Below are positions 1 through 5,731 of a stretch of 8,135 nt of DNA, in pieces (the stretch's first letter is position 1; each line of letters starts with the position of its first letter). The position numbers and the translations under genes are program-made. This stretch comes from DIGJ01 sp036658435 (lineage in GTDB: Bacteria; Bacillota; Clostridia; Lachnospirales; Lachnospiraceae): the NCBI GenBank assembly GCA_036658435.1, contig JAVXEO010000081.1:1-8135 (forward strand), given 5' to 3'. Below the pieces are notes generated by a model. It did no database searches and was not told where the DNA came from. It was given only the letters and a program-made list of their open reading frames with translations.

Positions 1-459
1 AGCTAACAGGCCTGCAAGTGCACTCACTTGATTGATGATTGCATTTGCTCCCAGCAGATTTTCTTTGCCATGTAAAAGTGGCATACTTGCCTGCACCGTT
101 GGTTGATACGCACCCTGTATGCCGTAAAGAATCATAAGCGTTACAATTAGTAATATAACCAGATCCACTTTACCAAGCAGTAAAAAGAATACAAGCATTA
201 AAATTGCCGTTAGAAAATCAAGTGTCACCATGACATTACGTTTGTTCACTCTGTCCGCAACAATGCCACCAAGGGGGGTGAACAGTATCATGGGTAAAAA
301 AGATAGTGCGGTAACCATGCCAAAAAGTGTTGCCGAGCCTGTTTGATTTAATAGGTAAAGGGGCAGAGAAAAGCGGACAATGCCGTTCCCAAACAACGAA
401 ATAATCTGTCCGATAACAACTAAAGTGAAATCCTTATGAAATAGCTTTGTTTTATTCAT
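1..459 (-). CDS. MFS transporter, N-terminal part (truncated by window edge)
   Basis: This is the N-terminal 153 residues of a major facilitator superfamily permease; the rest lies beyond position 1. I translated it from the ATG at 459, which has a GGAGG ribosome site at 469-473 with a 9-nt spacer. Hydrophobic segments are at about residues 11-37, 43-66, 77-95 and 98-116. The loop after the second segment carries the MFS motif A signature (G64, G65, D69, R70, R74; GGIVADRVNKR). This topology and motif fit a 12-helix proton-driven exporter of the macrolide-efflux/EntS-like MFS group. It lies 84 nt downstream of a TetR-family gene on the same strand, with a TetR-type palindrome at 484-500 in the gap, which suggests a regulated exporter. 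I found no convincing promoter of its own, so it may be partly transcribed through tetR. The substrate cannot be read from this fragment. Confidence 0.88.
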   Translation of the reverse strand, partial: MNKTKLFHKDFTLVVIGQIISLFGNGIVRFSLPLYLLNQTGSATLFGMVTALSFLPMILFTPLGGIVADRVNKRNVMVTLDFLTAILMLVFFLLLGKVDLVILLIVTLMILYGIQGAYQPTVQASMPLLHGKENLLGANAIINQVSALAGLLA

Positions 460-483
460 AGTAAAGTACCTCCATTAATTTAT

Positions 484-500
484 ATACCGTCGGGCGGTAT
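484..500. promoter_or_regulatory. Palindromic operator candidate upstream of the MFS gene
   Basis: This is a 17-bp inverted repeat: ATACCG, a 5-nt centre (TCGGG), then CGGTAT, lying 25 to 41 bp before the MFS start codon. The half-sites match those of the two palindromes at the tetR promoter, so the same TetR protein probably binds here. The distance between the ATACC and GGTAT arms is 7 bp here against 3 bp in the other two, so this site is either a variant or two overlapping sites. Confidence 0.6.
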
Positions 501-518
501 GTATATATCTAAAAAATA

Positions 519-536
519 TATGCCCCTTAGAGCATA
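519..536. terminator. Weak hairpin between tetR and the MFS gene
   Basis: A 5-bp perfect stem (TATGC/GCATA) with an 8-nt loop lies just past the tetR stop codon. On the minus strand it is followed by TATATTTTTT. The stem is short and AT-rich, so at best it is a leaky terminator or attenuator that would let some tetR transcripts continue into the transporter gene. It could also be chance in AT-rich DNA. Confidence 0.25.
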
Positions 537-543
537 GTATTTT

Positions 544-1197
544 TTATTTATCATCACTTGCCAAACATCGTAATCGTTCAACCATTTCCGTTAATTCATC
601 GTCAAAAGCGTCAACTCCAAGGCTCTTCATCAGTGTTTTTAAAAACATACATTTATTGTATATTTCCTCCTTTGTACAGTGAAACAGCATTGGATTTAGC
701 CAGATATTTGCAAGTAGAGACACCACCTCCGCAAGTTCTTTCGGATACTGTGTCTGTATTGAGCCATCCGCTACTCCCTGGCAGATGATTGGCTCGATTA
801 TTTTATGTGCTAATTCATATATGGTTTGTTCAAGCTGCATTGCCAAAAATTTGGGGTTTTCAAAAAAATTAGGCATCGTTTCAAACACAACCTTATGGTT
901 GGAGTTGCCAATAGAAACATAAAAAAGCTTACGGATCTTTTGCAAGCCGTTTAGGCTTTTATCCGCTTGAATTTGGGCGCAACCATCTTTCGTACCGGCA
1001 TATAGTCTATCAACCACTGCAATAATGATTTCCTCTTTGGACTTAAAGTGATGGTAGATTGCACCTTTGCTTAAATCACCAAGGGCATTGATAATATCTT
1101 GAATGGTGGTGTGTTCATAACCTTTTTCAAGAAAAAGCCGTTCCGAGACATCCAAAATACGGCCTACGGTTACTTCCGGATATTTGTTTCTTGCCAC
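544..1197 (-). CDS. TetR/AcrR-family transcriptional regulator
   Basis: This encodes a 217-residue repressor of the TetR family. The N-terminal DNA-binding domain covers about residues 7-55. Its helix-turn-helix lies at about 30-51 and ends in the family hallmark GAIYHHFKSKEEI (residues 45-57). The remainder is the helical ligand-binding and dimerisation domain, which diverges too fast to name an inducer. I place the start at GTG 1197 because a GGAGG site (1206-1210) sits 8 nt upstream and the tetR promoter and operators lie between this GTG and 1271. An in-frame ATG at 1251 would put those elements inside the coding sequence. The length is normal for the family. Neighbours are an upstream glycosyltransferase on the same strand and a downstream MFS permease. 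The operators around its own promoter imply autorepression, and the one in the following gap implies control of the transporter. Confidence 0.92.
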   Translation of the reverse strand: MARNKYPEVTVGRILDVSERLFLEKGYEHTTIQDIINALGDLSKGAIYHHFKSKEEIIIAVVDRLYAGTKDGCAQIQADKSLNGLQKIRKLFYVSIGNSNHKVVFETMPNFFENPKFLAMQLEQTIYELAHKIIEPIICQGVADGSIQTQYPKELAEVVSLLANIWLNPMLFHCTKEEIYNKCMFLKTLMKSLGVDAFDDELTEMVERLRCLASDDK

Positions 1198-1205
1198 GTA
1201 TTTCA

Positions 1206-1210
1206 CCTCC
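1206..1210 (-). promoter_or_regulatory. Ribosome binding site deciding the tetR start
   Basis: GGAGG on the minus strand lies 8 nt before the GTG at 1197. No comparable site precedes the in-frame ATG at 1251, so this element fixes the GTG as the likely start and gives a leader of about 38 nt from the predicted transcription start. Confidence 0.8.
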
Positions 1211-1220
1211 AAAAGCAAAA

Positions 1221-1237
1221 TCATACTGTTGGTATGA
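1221..1237. promoter_or_regulatory. Second TetR operator candidate, at the tetR transcription start
   Basis: TCATACTGTTGGTATGA is an imperfect palindrome with six outer base pairs matching (TCATAC/GTATGA). Read as ATACT-gtt-GGTAT it has the same 3-bp arm spacing as the site at 1247-1265. It covers the expected tetR transcription start near 1235, and its centre is 27 bp from the centre of the other site. Binding here would block initiation or escape. Confidence 0.6.
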
Positions 1238-1241
1238 ATAC

Positions 1242-1271
1242 ATATTAACATACCGCCGGTATGTTAGTCAA
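1242..1271 (-). promoter_or_regulatory. Predicted sigma-A promoter of tetR
   Basis: On the minus strand, -35 TTGACT (1266-1271) and -10 TAATAT (1242-1247) are separated by 18 bp. The -35 matches consensus at five of six bases and the -10 at four of six. The spacer is exactly filled by a perfect palindrome, a classic repressor arrangement. The -35 starts 11 bp after the stop codon of the upstream glycosyltransferase, with no terminator between them, so read-through from that gene is possible. Confidence 0.7.
1247..1265. promoter_or_regulatory. Perfect TetR operator candidate in the tetR promoter spacer
   Basis: AACATACCG-C-CGGTATGTT is a perfect 19-bp palindrome (9-bp arms around one base) centred at 1256. 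It overlaps the promoter spacer and touches the -10 element. Its core, ATACC-N3-GGTAT, recurs at 1221-1237 and, with wider spacing, at 484-500. Size and symmetry fit the sites bound by TetR-family dimers, and it is the strongest of the three. Confidence 0.78.
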
Positions 1272-1281
1272 TACCTTATTT

Positions 1282-2298
1282 TTAGTTAAATCCATATATC
1301 TTTTGTGATAACTGGTATCCCATGATTATAATTTTTCTCCCGGTTCTTCCCTTTAACTGCATGGATCGCCCTAAGAAATTATTTTTAACCGCTTTATATA
1401 AGCGCTTGTTTTTTTTCTCCAAGAATTGCCACAGCTCTTCTTTTTTTTCATAACTTTCATCACTGCCCTCTTTTAGCAGCAAAACGGTGCAAACCGCCAT
1501 CATCATTGCCAGATATTTTGCCATATAGTTACGGAGTTTACGGTTCTTTATTCTGGACAAATCGTGAGATTCTATCATAAATTTCGTAATCTTAATCTGT
1601 TGGTCTACGCGGCCAATCATAACCTTTTCATTTACAGACTGGTCTTCTCTTCCAATGTAATAGCGGTAAAAGTCCACATCCAAATAATACATGGTATTGA
1701 CCATAGGCAGAGGCTGGTATACAAAAATGTTATCCACATAGAAGGTGTGTTTTGGCAGTTCCAATCCACAATCCCTTAATAGTTTTGTTCGGTAAAAAAC
1801 AGAGTGCATTAATATATTCTGGCTTGTCTTAAAGTGCATGATATCCGACCAGCCAAAAATACGATCCTGTGGCAATGCCGTACGATAGTCCATTACTTTC
1901 TGTTTCTCTACAGAAATCTTCTCATATACATAATTACATATGAGCATATCTAAGTGGCTTGCATTTTCTACCATGGTTCGCAATACATCCAACACTTTTT
2001 TTAGTGCCTCTTCCTCCACCCAGTCATCACTGTCCACTACTTTATAATAGAGTCCTGCCGCATTTTTTAAACCGGTGTTGACAGCCTCTCCATGTCCTCC
2101 ATTTTCCTGGTGAATGGACTTTACAATGGTTGGATACAATCTGGCATATTCATCTGCTATTTTTAAGGTGTCGTCTTTGGATCCATCATCAATAATCAGA
2201 ATTTCTACGTCTTCCCCTCCGGTTAATAAGCTTTCAATTCCATGTCTCATATACTCCATTGAATTATAGCAAGGTACTGCTATAGATAATAATTTCAT
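1282..2298 (-). CDS. Family 2 glycosyltransferase, possible galactofuranosyltransferase
   Basis: This is a 338-residue GT-A-fold glycosyltransferase of family GT2. The N-terminal catalytic domain begins with LLSIAVPCYNS (3-13), then IIDDGSKDDT (35-44) of the nucleotide-binding site, ENGGHGEAVNTGL (65-77), and the metal-binding DXD-type motif VDSDDWV (88-94, D89/D91). The C-terminal two thirds is family-specific and ends in a basic stretch (about 305-338). No clear transmembrane segment or signal is seen, so the enzyme is probably cytoplasmic, perhaps peripherally membrane-bound. The start is ATG 2298 with AGGAG at 2305-2309. It follows glf by 29 nt and is surely co-transcribed with it. Since Glf makes UDP-galactofuranose, galactofuranose transfer to a surface glycan is a reasonable guess. 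The acceptor and the donor sugar are not shown by the sequence, and galactose or glucose transfer is equally compatible with the motifs. Confidence 0.9.
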   Translation of the reverse strand: MKLLSIAVPCYNSMEYMRHGIESLLTGGEDVEILIIDDGSKDDTLKIADEYARLYPTIVKSIHQENGGHGEAVNTGLKNAAGLYYKVVDSDDWVEEEALKKVLDVLRTMVENASHLDMLICNYVYEKISVEKQKVMDYRTALPQDRIFGWSDIMHFKTSQNILMHSVFYRTKLLRDCGLELPKHTFYVDNIFVYQPLPMVNTMYYLDVDFYRYYIGREDQSVNEKVMIGRVDQQIKITKFMIESHDLSRIKNRKLRNYMAKYLAMMMAVCTVLLLKEGSDESYEKKEELWQFLEKKNKRLYKAVKNNFLGRSMQLKGRTGRKIIIMGYQLSQKIYGFN

Positions 2299-2327
2299 AG
2301 CGTTCTCCTATTCTTCTCCTGTCTGCT

Positions 2328-3464
2328 TTATAGTTCCTTTGCTGTTTTTAATGCTCTTTCAACGATTGCATCCATATTATAGTACTTATATTCTGCAAGA
2401 CGTCCTAATAAATAAAAATTCGGTATCTCTTTTACCAGTGATACATATTTCTCATAAAGTGCCTGGTTCTCTTCATTTATAATGGAATAGTACGGAATTT
2501 GCTTCTCTTCATCGGTGTAGGGAATCGGATATTCTTTCATAATCGAGGTTCCTTCGCAGTCTTGTCCTGTCAAATAGGGATATTCCGTAATGCGTGTGAA
2601 ATCCTCTGTTACCGTATAGTTCACCACTCCATAGGTTTGATATGGTTTTTCCTTATGATATTCTGTTTTGAAAATAAGGGAGCGATAAGGAAGACGTCCG
2701 AACCGGCAGTCAAAAAACTCGTCTAAGGCTCCGGTAAAGACAACCCTTCCTTTAAAAACTTCTCCTTCGAAGAAAATGGTATTTTCCTTTATTTCCAAAA
2801 CCTTCTTTGCTTCCACCCCCAGTCTGACCTCTATGTTTGGGTGGTTCAGCAGATTCTCAAACAACTGGGTGTATCCTTCCAAAGGCATTCCCTGGTACGT
2901 ATCTTGAAAATAACGATTGTCATAGGATAATACAATAGGAACTCTTCCCGAAACGGACGCATCTATTTCTTCCGGTTTCTGTCCCCATTGTTTCATGGTA
3001 TATTTCAAAAAGATATTTTCATAAATATAAGCTGCAATTTCCTGAATTTCTGCATCTTTATTTTTTCGAAGTTCCAGAATTGGAACCTTTTTATTCTCAC
3101 CATACTCTGCAATTAATTTATCTTTTAATCGGTCGGCCTTTTCTTCTCCATATACCATCGTTAGTGTATTTAGATTAAATGGCACCGGAATAAGTTTTCC
3201 ATATATATTTCCCACTACTTTATGGGAATATTCATACCATTTTGTAAAACGGGAAAGATATTCATAAACTTCTTTTTTATTGGTATGAAATATATGCGGT
3301 CCATATTTATGAACCAAAATCCCGTGTTCCTCCTTTTCATCGTATGAATTTCCACCAATGTGTGATCTTTTCTCTATAATAAGTATTTTTTTACCTTTTT
3401 CAGCCAATTCCCGTCCTAAAACGGCTCCCGCAAAACCACAGCCTATAATTATACTATCATACAT
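2328..3464 (-). CDS. glf: UDP-galactopyranose mutase
   Basis: Glf is a flavoenzyme that interconverts UDP-galactopyranose and UDP-galactofuranose, supplying galactofuranose for cell-surface glycans. The 378 residues match the usual length. The N-terminal Rossmann FAD motif is IIIGCGFAGAVLGREL (5-20), followed by EKRSHIGGNSYDE (31-43) and HKYGPHIFHTNKKEVYEYL (52-70). Further family signatures are MKQWGQKPEEID (157-168), SGRVPIVLSYDNRYFQDTYQ (172-191), with R174 at the position of the substrate-contacting arginine in bacterial mutases, and the C-terminal NFYLLGRLAEYKYYNMD (349-365), which closes over the flavin and substrate. Start ATG 3464 has a purine-rich AGAGGGGAG site at 3471-3479. It is the first gene of a two-gene unit with the glycosyltransferase and is divergent from an XRE repressor gene. 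Nothing looks truncated or degenerate. Confidence 0.96.
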   Translation of the reverse strand: MYDSIIIGCGFAGAVLGRELAEKGKKILIIEKRSHIGGNSYDEKEEHGILVHKYGPHIFHTNKKEVYEYLSRFTKWYEYSHKVVGNIYGKLIPVPFNLNTLTMVYGEEKADRLKDKLIAEYGENKKVPILELRKNKDAEIQEIAAYIYENIFLKYTMKQWGQKPEEIDASVSGRVPIVLSYDNRYFQDTYQGMPLEGYTQLFENLLNHPNIEVRLGVEAKKVLEIKENTIFFEGEVFKGRVVFTGALDEFFDCRFGRLPYRSLIFKTEYHKEKPYQTYGVVNYTVTEDFTRITEYPYLTGQDCEGTSIMKEYPIPYTDEEKQIPYYSIINEENQALYEKYVSLVKEIPNFYLLGRLAEYKYYNMDAIVERALKTAKEL

Positions 3465-3500
3465 AATAATCTCCCCTCTTTTTTTTAATTACTATTAAAC

Positions 3501-3529
3501 ATTTTACACATATTTTTACTTTTTTACAA
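3501..3529 (-). promoter_or_regulatory. Predicted promoter of glf
   Basis: On the minus strand, -35 TTGTAA (3524-3529, 4/6) and -10 TAAAAT (3501-3506, 5/6) are separated by exactly 17 bp. Transcription would start near 3494, about 30 nt before the glf ATG. The surrounding DNA is so AT-rich that chance matches are likely, but spacing and position are right. Confidence 0.5.
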
Positions 3530-3541
3530 TGCCTTTTACTT
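3502..3541. repeat. 20-bp imperfect tandem direct repeat over the glf promoter
   Basis: Two adjacent 20-bp units (3502-3521 and 3522-3541) share 15 of 20 bases: both begin TTTTACA and end TTTTACTT, with the five differences all in the centre. This puts TTTTAC at 3502, 3514, 3522 and 3534. A 20-bp period is close to two helical turns, so a protein could bind both copies on the same face. The repeat overlaps the predicted -10 and -35 of glf. AT-rich composition raises the chance of coincidence. Confidence 0.45.
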
Positions 3542-3570
3542 TATTAATTATTTGTTTTTTTGACGTTTTA

Positions 3571-3579
3571 TGTTATAAT
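3571..3579 (+). promoter_or_regulatory. Extended -10 promoter of the XRE gene
   Basis: TGTTATAAT contains a perfect -10 TATAAT (3574-3579) preceded by the TG of an extended -10. A TSS near 3586 would leave about 40 nt of leader before the ATG at 3627. The best -35 at proper spacing (TTGTTT, 3552-3557, 16-bp spacer) is weak, which an extended -10 can tolerate. Confidence 0.65.
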
Positions 3580-3615
3580 TTACTTACTAGCATTGTTTGT
3601 ATTATATTTCTGATT

Positions 3616-3620
3616 GGAGG
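3616..3620 (+). promoter_or_regulatory. Ribosome binding site deciding the XRE start
   Basis: GGAGG lies 6 nt before the ATG at 3627. An in-frame TTG at 3597 would place this site inside the coding sequence and has no such site of its own, so the ATG is preferred. Confidence 0.85.
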
Positions 3621-3626
3621 TCTATT

Positions 3627-3977
3627 ATGTCATTTGGAAGAAATTTAGAAAGAATAAGAAAAGGAAAGAAGATTAGTCAGGCAAAGCTTGGAGAAATACT
3701 GGGTTTAACACAGCAAATGGTTAGCAGCTATGAAAAAGATTTATCTTCACCTAACGTTGAGGTTTTGGTAAAAATTGCAGATTATTTTAATGTATCCATT
3801 GATTCCATGGTAGAACATGTTGTTCAATCCTCGGAAGAAAACAGTTCCGAATCACGTTTTTTAAGATATTTTGAAAACTTAAGTGAATCGGATCGTGAAA
3901 AATGTGTTCTGATTGTGCAAACTCTTTTAGAAGACCGAGAGATGAACCAGCACCGCAAAAGTCGTAAAGGTAAATAA
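3627..3977 (+). CDS. XRE-family (Cro/CI-type HTH) transcriptional regulator
   Basis: This encodes a 116-residue regulator with an N-terminal HTH_3 domain at about residues 5-62: RIRKGKKISQAKLGEILGLTQQMVSSYEKDLSSPNVEVLVKIADYF is characteristic, with the recognition helix around TQQMVSSYEK (28-37). A polar linker (68-77) leads to a short C-terminal helical segment (78-105, with SESDREKCVLIVQTLL), the kind used for dimerisation in SinR/ImmR-like repressors. The tail is very basic (109-116). There is no protease or ligand domain. It is the only plus-strand gene here, divergent from glf with a 162-bp gap between start codons and convergent with dhaL across a shared terminator. Being alone, it may regulate itself and perhaps the glf unit through the direct repeat in the gap. 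That link is inference. No phage or conjugative genes are nearby. Confidence 0.92.
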   Translation: MSFGRNLERIRKGKKISQAKLGEILGLTQQMVSSYEKDLSSPNVEVLVKIADYFNVSIDSMVEHVVQSSEENSSESRFLRYFENLSESDREKCVLIVQTLLEDREMNQHRKSRKGK

Positions 3978-4000
3978 AGTAAGATCCCCTCTATTTAAAA

Positions 4001-4032
4001 AGCAGTCGTTTCTTTTGGAAACGGCTGCTTTT
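4001..4032. terminator. Shared bidirectional intrinsic terminator
   Basis: A 12-bp stem (AGCAGTCGTTTC/GAAACGGCTGCT, one T-G wobble at 4006/4024) closes a 5-nt loop (4013-4017). TTTT follows on the plus strand (4029-4032), and TTTTT follows on the minus strand (complement of 3997-4001). It lies between the stop codons of the convergent XRE and dhaL genes, so it can end both transcripts. The wobble becomes an A-C mismatch in minus-strand RNA, so it should be slightly stronger for the XRE transcript. Confidence 0.85.
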
Positions 4033-4047
4033 CTCCTTATTTTTCTT

Positions 4048-4668
4048 TTATACGGTTCTTTGAAATGCTTTCATTATCAATACCGCTACTTTAGCACCGG
4101 GATCCCGAAGGCTTCTGGACGCCTCTCCACGAGTGGCTGCACGACCATGTACTGCCAGCATTTTTTCTGTATTTATATATCCTTCTTCCGCTGCTTCTAC
4201 CGCTTTTTTTGCAACAACCTCCAGGGCTTCTCCCTTATTAAAAGATTTTTTCATTGCTTCGATTGCCGGATTGATTCCATCAAGAAAGGTCTTTTCTCCT
4301 ATTTTCGCTTTTCCCCGCATCATAACCCCTTCCTCGTAAGCCATGAAAAACGTAGCAATATCTTCTTTCTCTACTTCCACCTTTCCTTTTAATACTTTTC
4401 CGGCTTCTATCAAACCGGACGCCATAAGGGTTCCCATTGTAGAAGGTACTGCCGTTGACATGGCTTTTCCTGCTGCGTATATGATTTTCCCAATATCGGT
4501 TTCTGTGGTATTTTTAGCCCCTTCGTAAGCTGCCTTAAATCCATCGCTCATAGTAAGGCCTAAATCGCCGTCTCCTATCACACGATCCAAATCAATTAAA
4601 TTCTCTCGATTTTCACACATAATCTTTTGTATTTCATCCAGTAATTTAATAAAATAAAGTCGATCCAT
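4048..4668 (-). CDS. dhaL: DhaL-like nucleotide-binding subunit of a ketose (dihydroxyacetone-type) kinase
   Basis: This 206-residue protein has the length and layout of DhaL, the nucleotide-carrying helical subunit of two-part dihydroxyacetone kinases. The magnesium-binding aspartates are present as LDRVIGDGDLG (27-37), with D28, D33 and D35 aligning to the three aspartates of E. coli DhaL. The C-terminal lid motif is also recognisable: GRAATRGEASRSLRDPGA (175-192). Two sites differ from classical DhaL. The residue after the third aspartate is Leu36 rather than His, and the usual SGPLYGT nucleotide-loop motif is replaced by VPSTMGT (74-80). The gene starts 14 nt after the dhaK stop, with a GGAAGG-type ribosome site in that gap, and is last in the operon before the terminator. 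These differences suggest a paralogous subfamily. Whether it holds ADP recharged by a phosphotransferase or exchanges ATP directly cannot be read from the sequence. Confidence 0.88.
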   Translation of the reverse strand: MDRLYFIKLLDEIQKIMCENRENLIDLDRVIGDGDLGLTMSDGFKAAYEGAKNTTETDIGKIIYAAGKAMSTAVPSTMGTLMASGLIEAGKVLKGKVEVEKEDIATFFMAYEEGVMMRGKAKIGEKTFLDGINPAIEAMKKSFNKGEALEVVAKKAVEAAEEGYINTEKMLAVHGRAATRGEASRSLRDPGAKVAVLIMKAFQRTV

Positions 4669-4682
4669 CTGTCCCTTCCTTC

Positions 4683-5699
4683 CTATACCTGAACAAAAAA
4701 TGGTGTCTGTGCCGGTGCATCTATGTATTGTTTTAACTCTTCATCCAATTTTAATAAAGAAATAGAAAATCCTGCCATTTCAAGTGATGTAACATATTCT
4801 CCAACGTAATAACGATAGGGTAAGATTCCTTTCTCCTTCAAATAGGCATCTACCTTTCTAGTCACAATATATTGCTCATCCAAGGTGGTTGCTCCCAGTC
4901 CATTAATGAGAATGGCTACCTCATCACCCTTTCTATAAGGCAGATCATTTATAATTTTTTCCAGCATTTCTTCCGTTATTTCATCCGCTGTTTCCAATTT
5001 TCCACGTCGAATTCCCGTTTCTCCATGAATTCCCATTCCAATTTCCATTTCATCCTCATTCATTTCAAATCCCGGTTTTCCAACACGGGGAACCGTACAA
5101 GCTGTAAGAGCAACCCCCATGGTTCTAACGCCATCGGCTGCCTTTTGTGCCACCCGTTTTACATTTTCCAGATCCAGCATAGCATCTGCCGCCGCTCCCG
5201 CACATTTATATACCAATACGATACCGGCAACGCCTCTTCGGTTATTTTTCTCCCCGGGTGCTGCCGGTCCTGCCGAAGCCACATCCTCTCCTGCTACCAC
5301 ACTCTCTACCTGTATATTTTCTTCAAAATCAGCCATTTCTGCTGCCATATCAAAATTAAAAATATCTCCATTGTAGTTTCCATAAATATAGAGAACACCT
5401 GCTCCTGCATTAATCTCTTTTGTAACTGCCAGCATCTGTTCTGCGCTTGGTGATTGAAAAACGTCACCAATGGAGCATCCATCCAACATTCCCTTTCCCA
5501 CGTAGCCAAGAAATAGTGGAAGATGTCCGGAACCTCCCCCTGTTGCTATTCCTACTTTTCCACTTTTTTTGTTTGTGGATACCAGGCAGTGCAAATCATC
5601 CCCTGTGTATGTAATTAAATCGGGGTGTGCAGTATAAATTCCCTGAAGCATTTCCGTTACGTAATTCTCCGGTTGGTTGATTACCTTTTTCATCATCAT
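4683..5699 (-). CDS. dhaK: DhaK-like substrate-binding subunit of a ketose kinase
   Basis: This 338-residue protein is homologous to DhaK, which binds dihydroxyacetone as a hemiaminal to an active-site histidine. That histidine is present in GMGIHGETGI (221-230, H225). The other core motifs are GGGSGH (54-59, H59) and NYNGDIFNFDMA (108-119, D112), equivalent to His56 and Asp109 of E. coli DhaK. Further matches are RRGVAG (154-159), TACTVPRVGKPGF (199-211) and the C-terminal TSLEMAGFSISLLKLD (304-319). Departures from E. coli DhaK are Leu60 for Glu in GSGHEP, Gly107 where Lys104 contacts substrate, and Thr for Pro after HGE. It is slightly shorter than E. coli DhaK (356). Three ATG codons start the gene (5699, 5696, 5693); AGGAG at 5705-5709 gives the second the best spacing. 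It is third in the operon and partners with DhaL. The family is sure, but dihydroxyacetone as substrate is less so; erythrulose-type ketoses are an alternative. Confidence 0.9.
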   Translation of the reverse strand: MMMKKVINQPENYVTEMLQGIYTAHPDLITYTGDDLHCLVSTNKKSGKVGIATGGGSGHLPLFLGYVGKGMLDGCSIGDVFQSPSAEQMLAVTKEINAGAGVLYIYGNYNGDIFNFDMAAEMADFEENIQVESVVAGEDVASAGPAAPGEKNNRRGVAGIVLVYKCAGAAADAMLDLENVKRVAQKAADGVRTMGVALTACTVPRVGKPGFEMNEDEMEIGMGIHGETGIRRGKLETADEITEEMLEKIINDLPYRKGDEVAILINGLGATTLDEQYIVTRKVDAYLKEKGILPYRYYVGEYVTSLEMAGFSISLLKLDEELKQYIDAPAQTPFFVQV

Positions 5700-5731
5700 G
5701 GCTTCTCCTTTTTATTTACTTTCTTTGGGTT

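Noticed and set aside
1198..1251. N-terminal extension of the TetR protein starting at ATG 1251
   Set aside because: It would place the promoter -10, one operator and the ribosome site inside the gene, has no ribosome site of its own, and the extra residues do not resemble a TetR N-terminus.
3560..3565. TTGACG as the -35 box of the XRE promoter
   Set aside because: It is only 8 bp from the perfect TATAAT at 3574-3579, too close for a sigma-A promoter; the extended -10 explains the promoter better.
3597..3626. TTG start for the XRE gene, adding 10 residues
   Set aside because: The GGAGG at 3616-3620 would then be coding, and the ATG at 3627 has ideal spacing and begins a typical HTH protein.
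4015..4392. 125-codon plus-strand open frame opposite dhaL
   Set aside because: It starts inside the shared terminator stem, has no ribosome site, and is antisense to dhaL.
4872..5453. 193-codon plus-strand open frame opposite dhaK
   Set aside because: It lies wholly antisense to a clearly conserved gene, its product is rich in Ser, Cys, Phe and Ile with no recognisable motif, and it has no convincing ribosome site. Other plus-strand frames opposite the minus-strand genes were rejected for the same reason.
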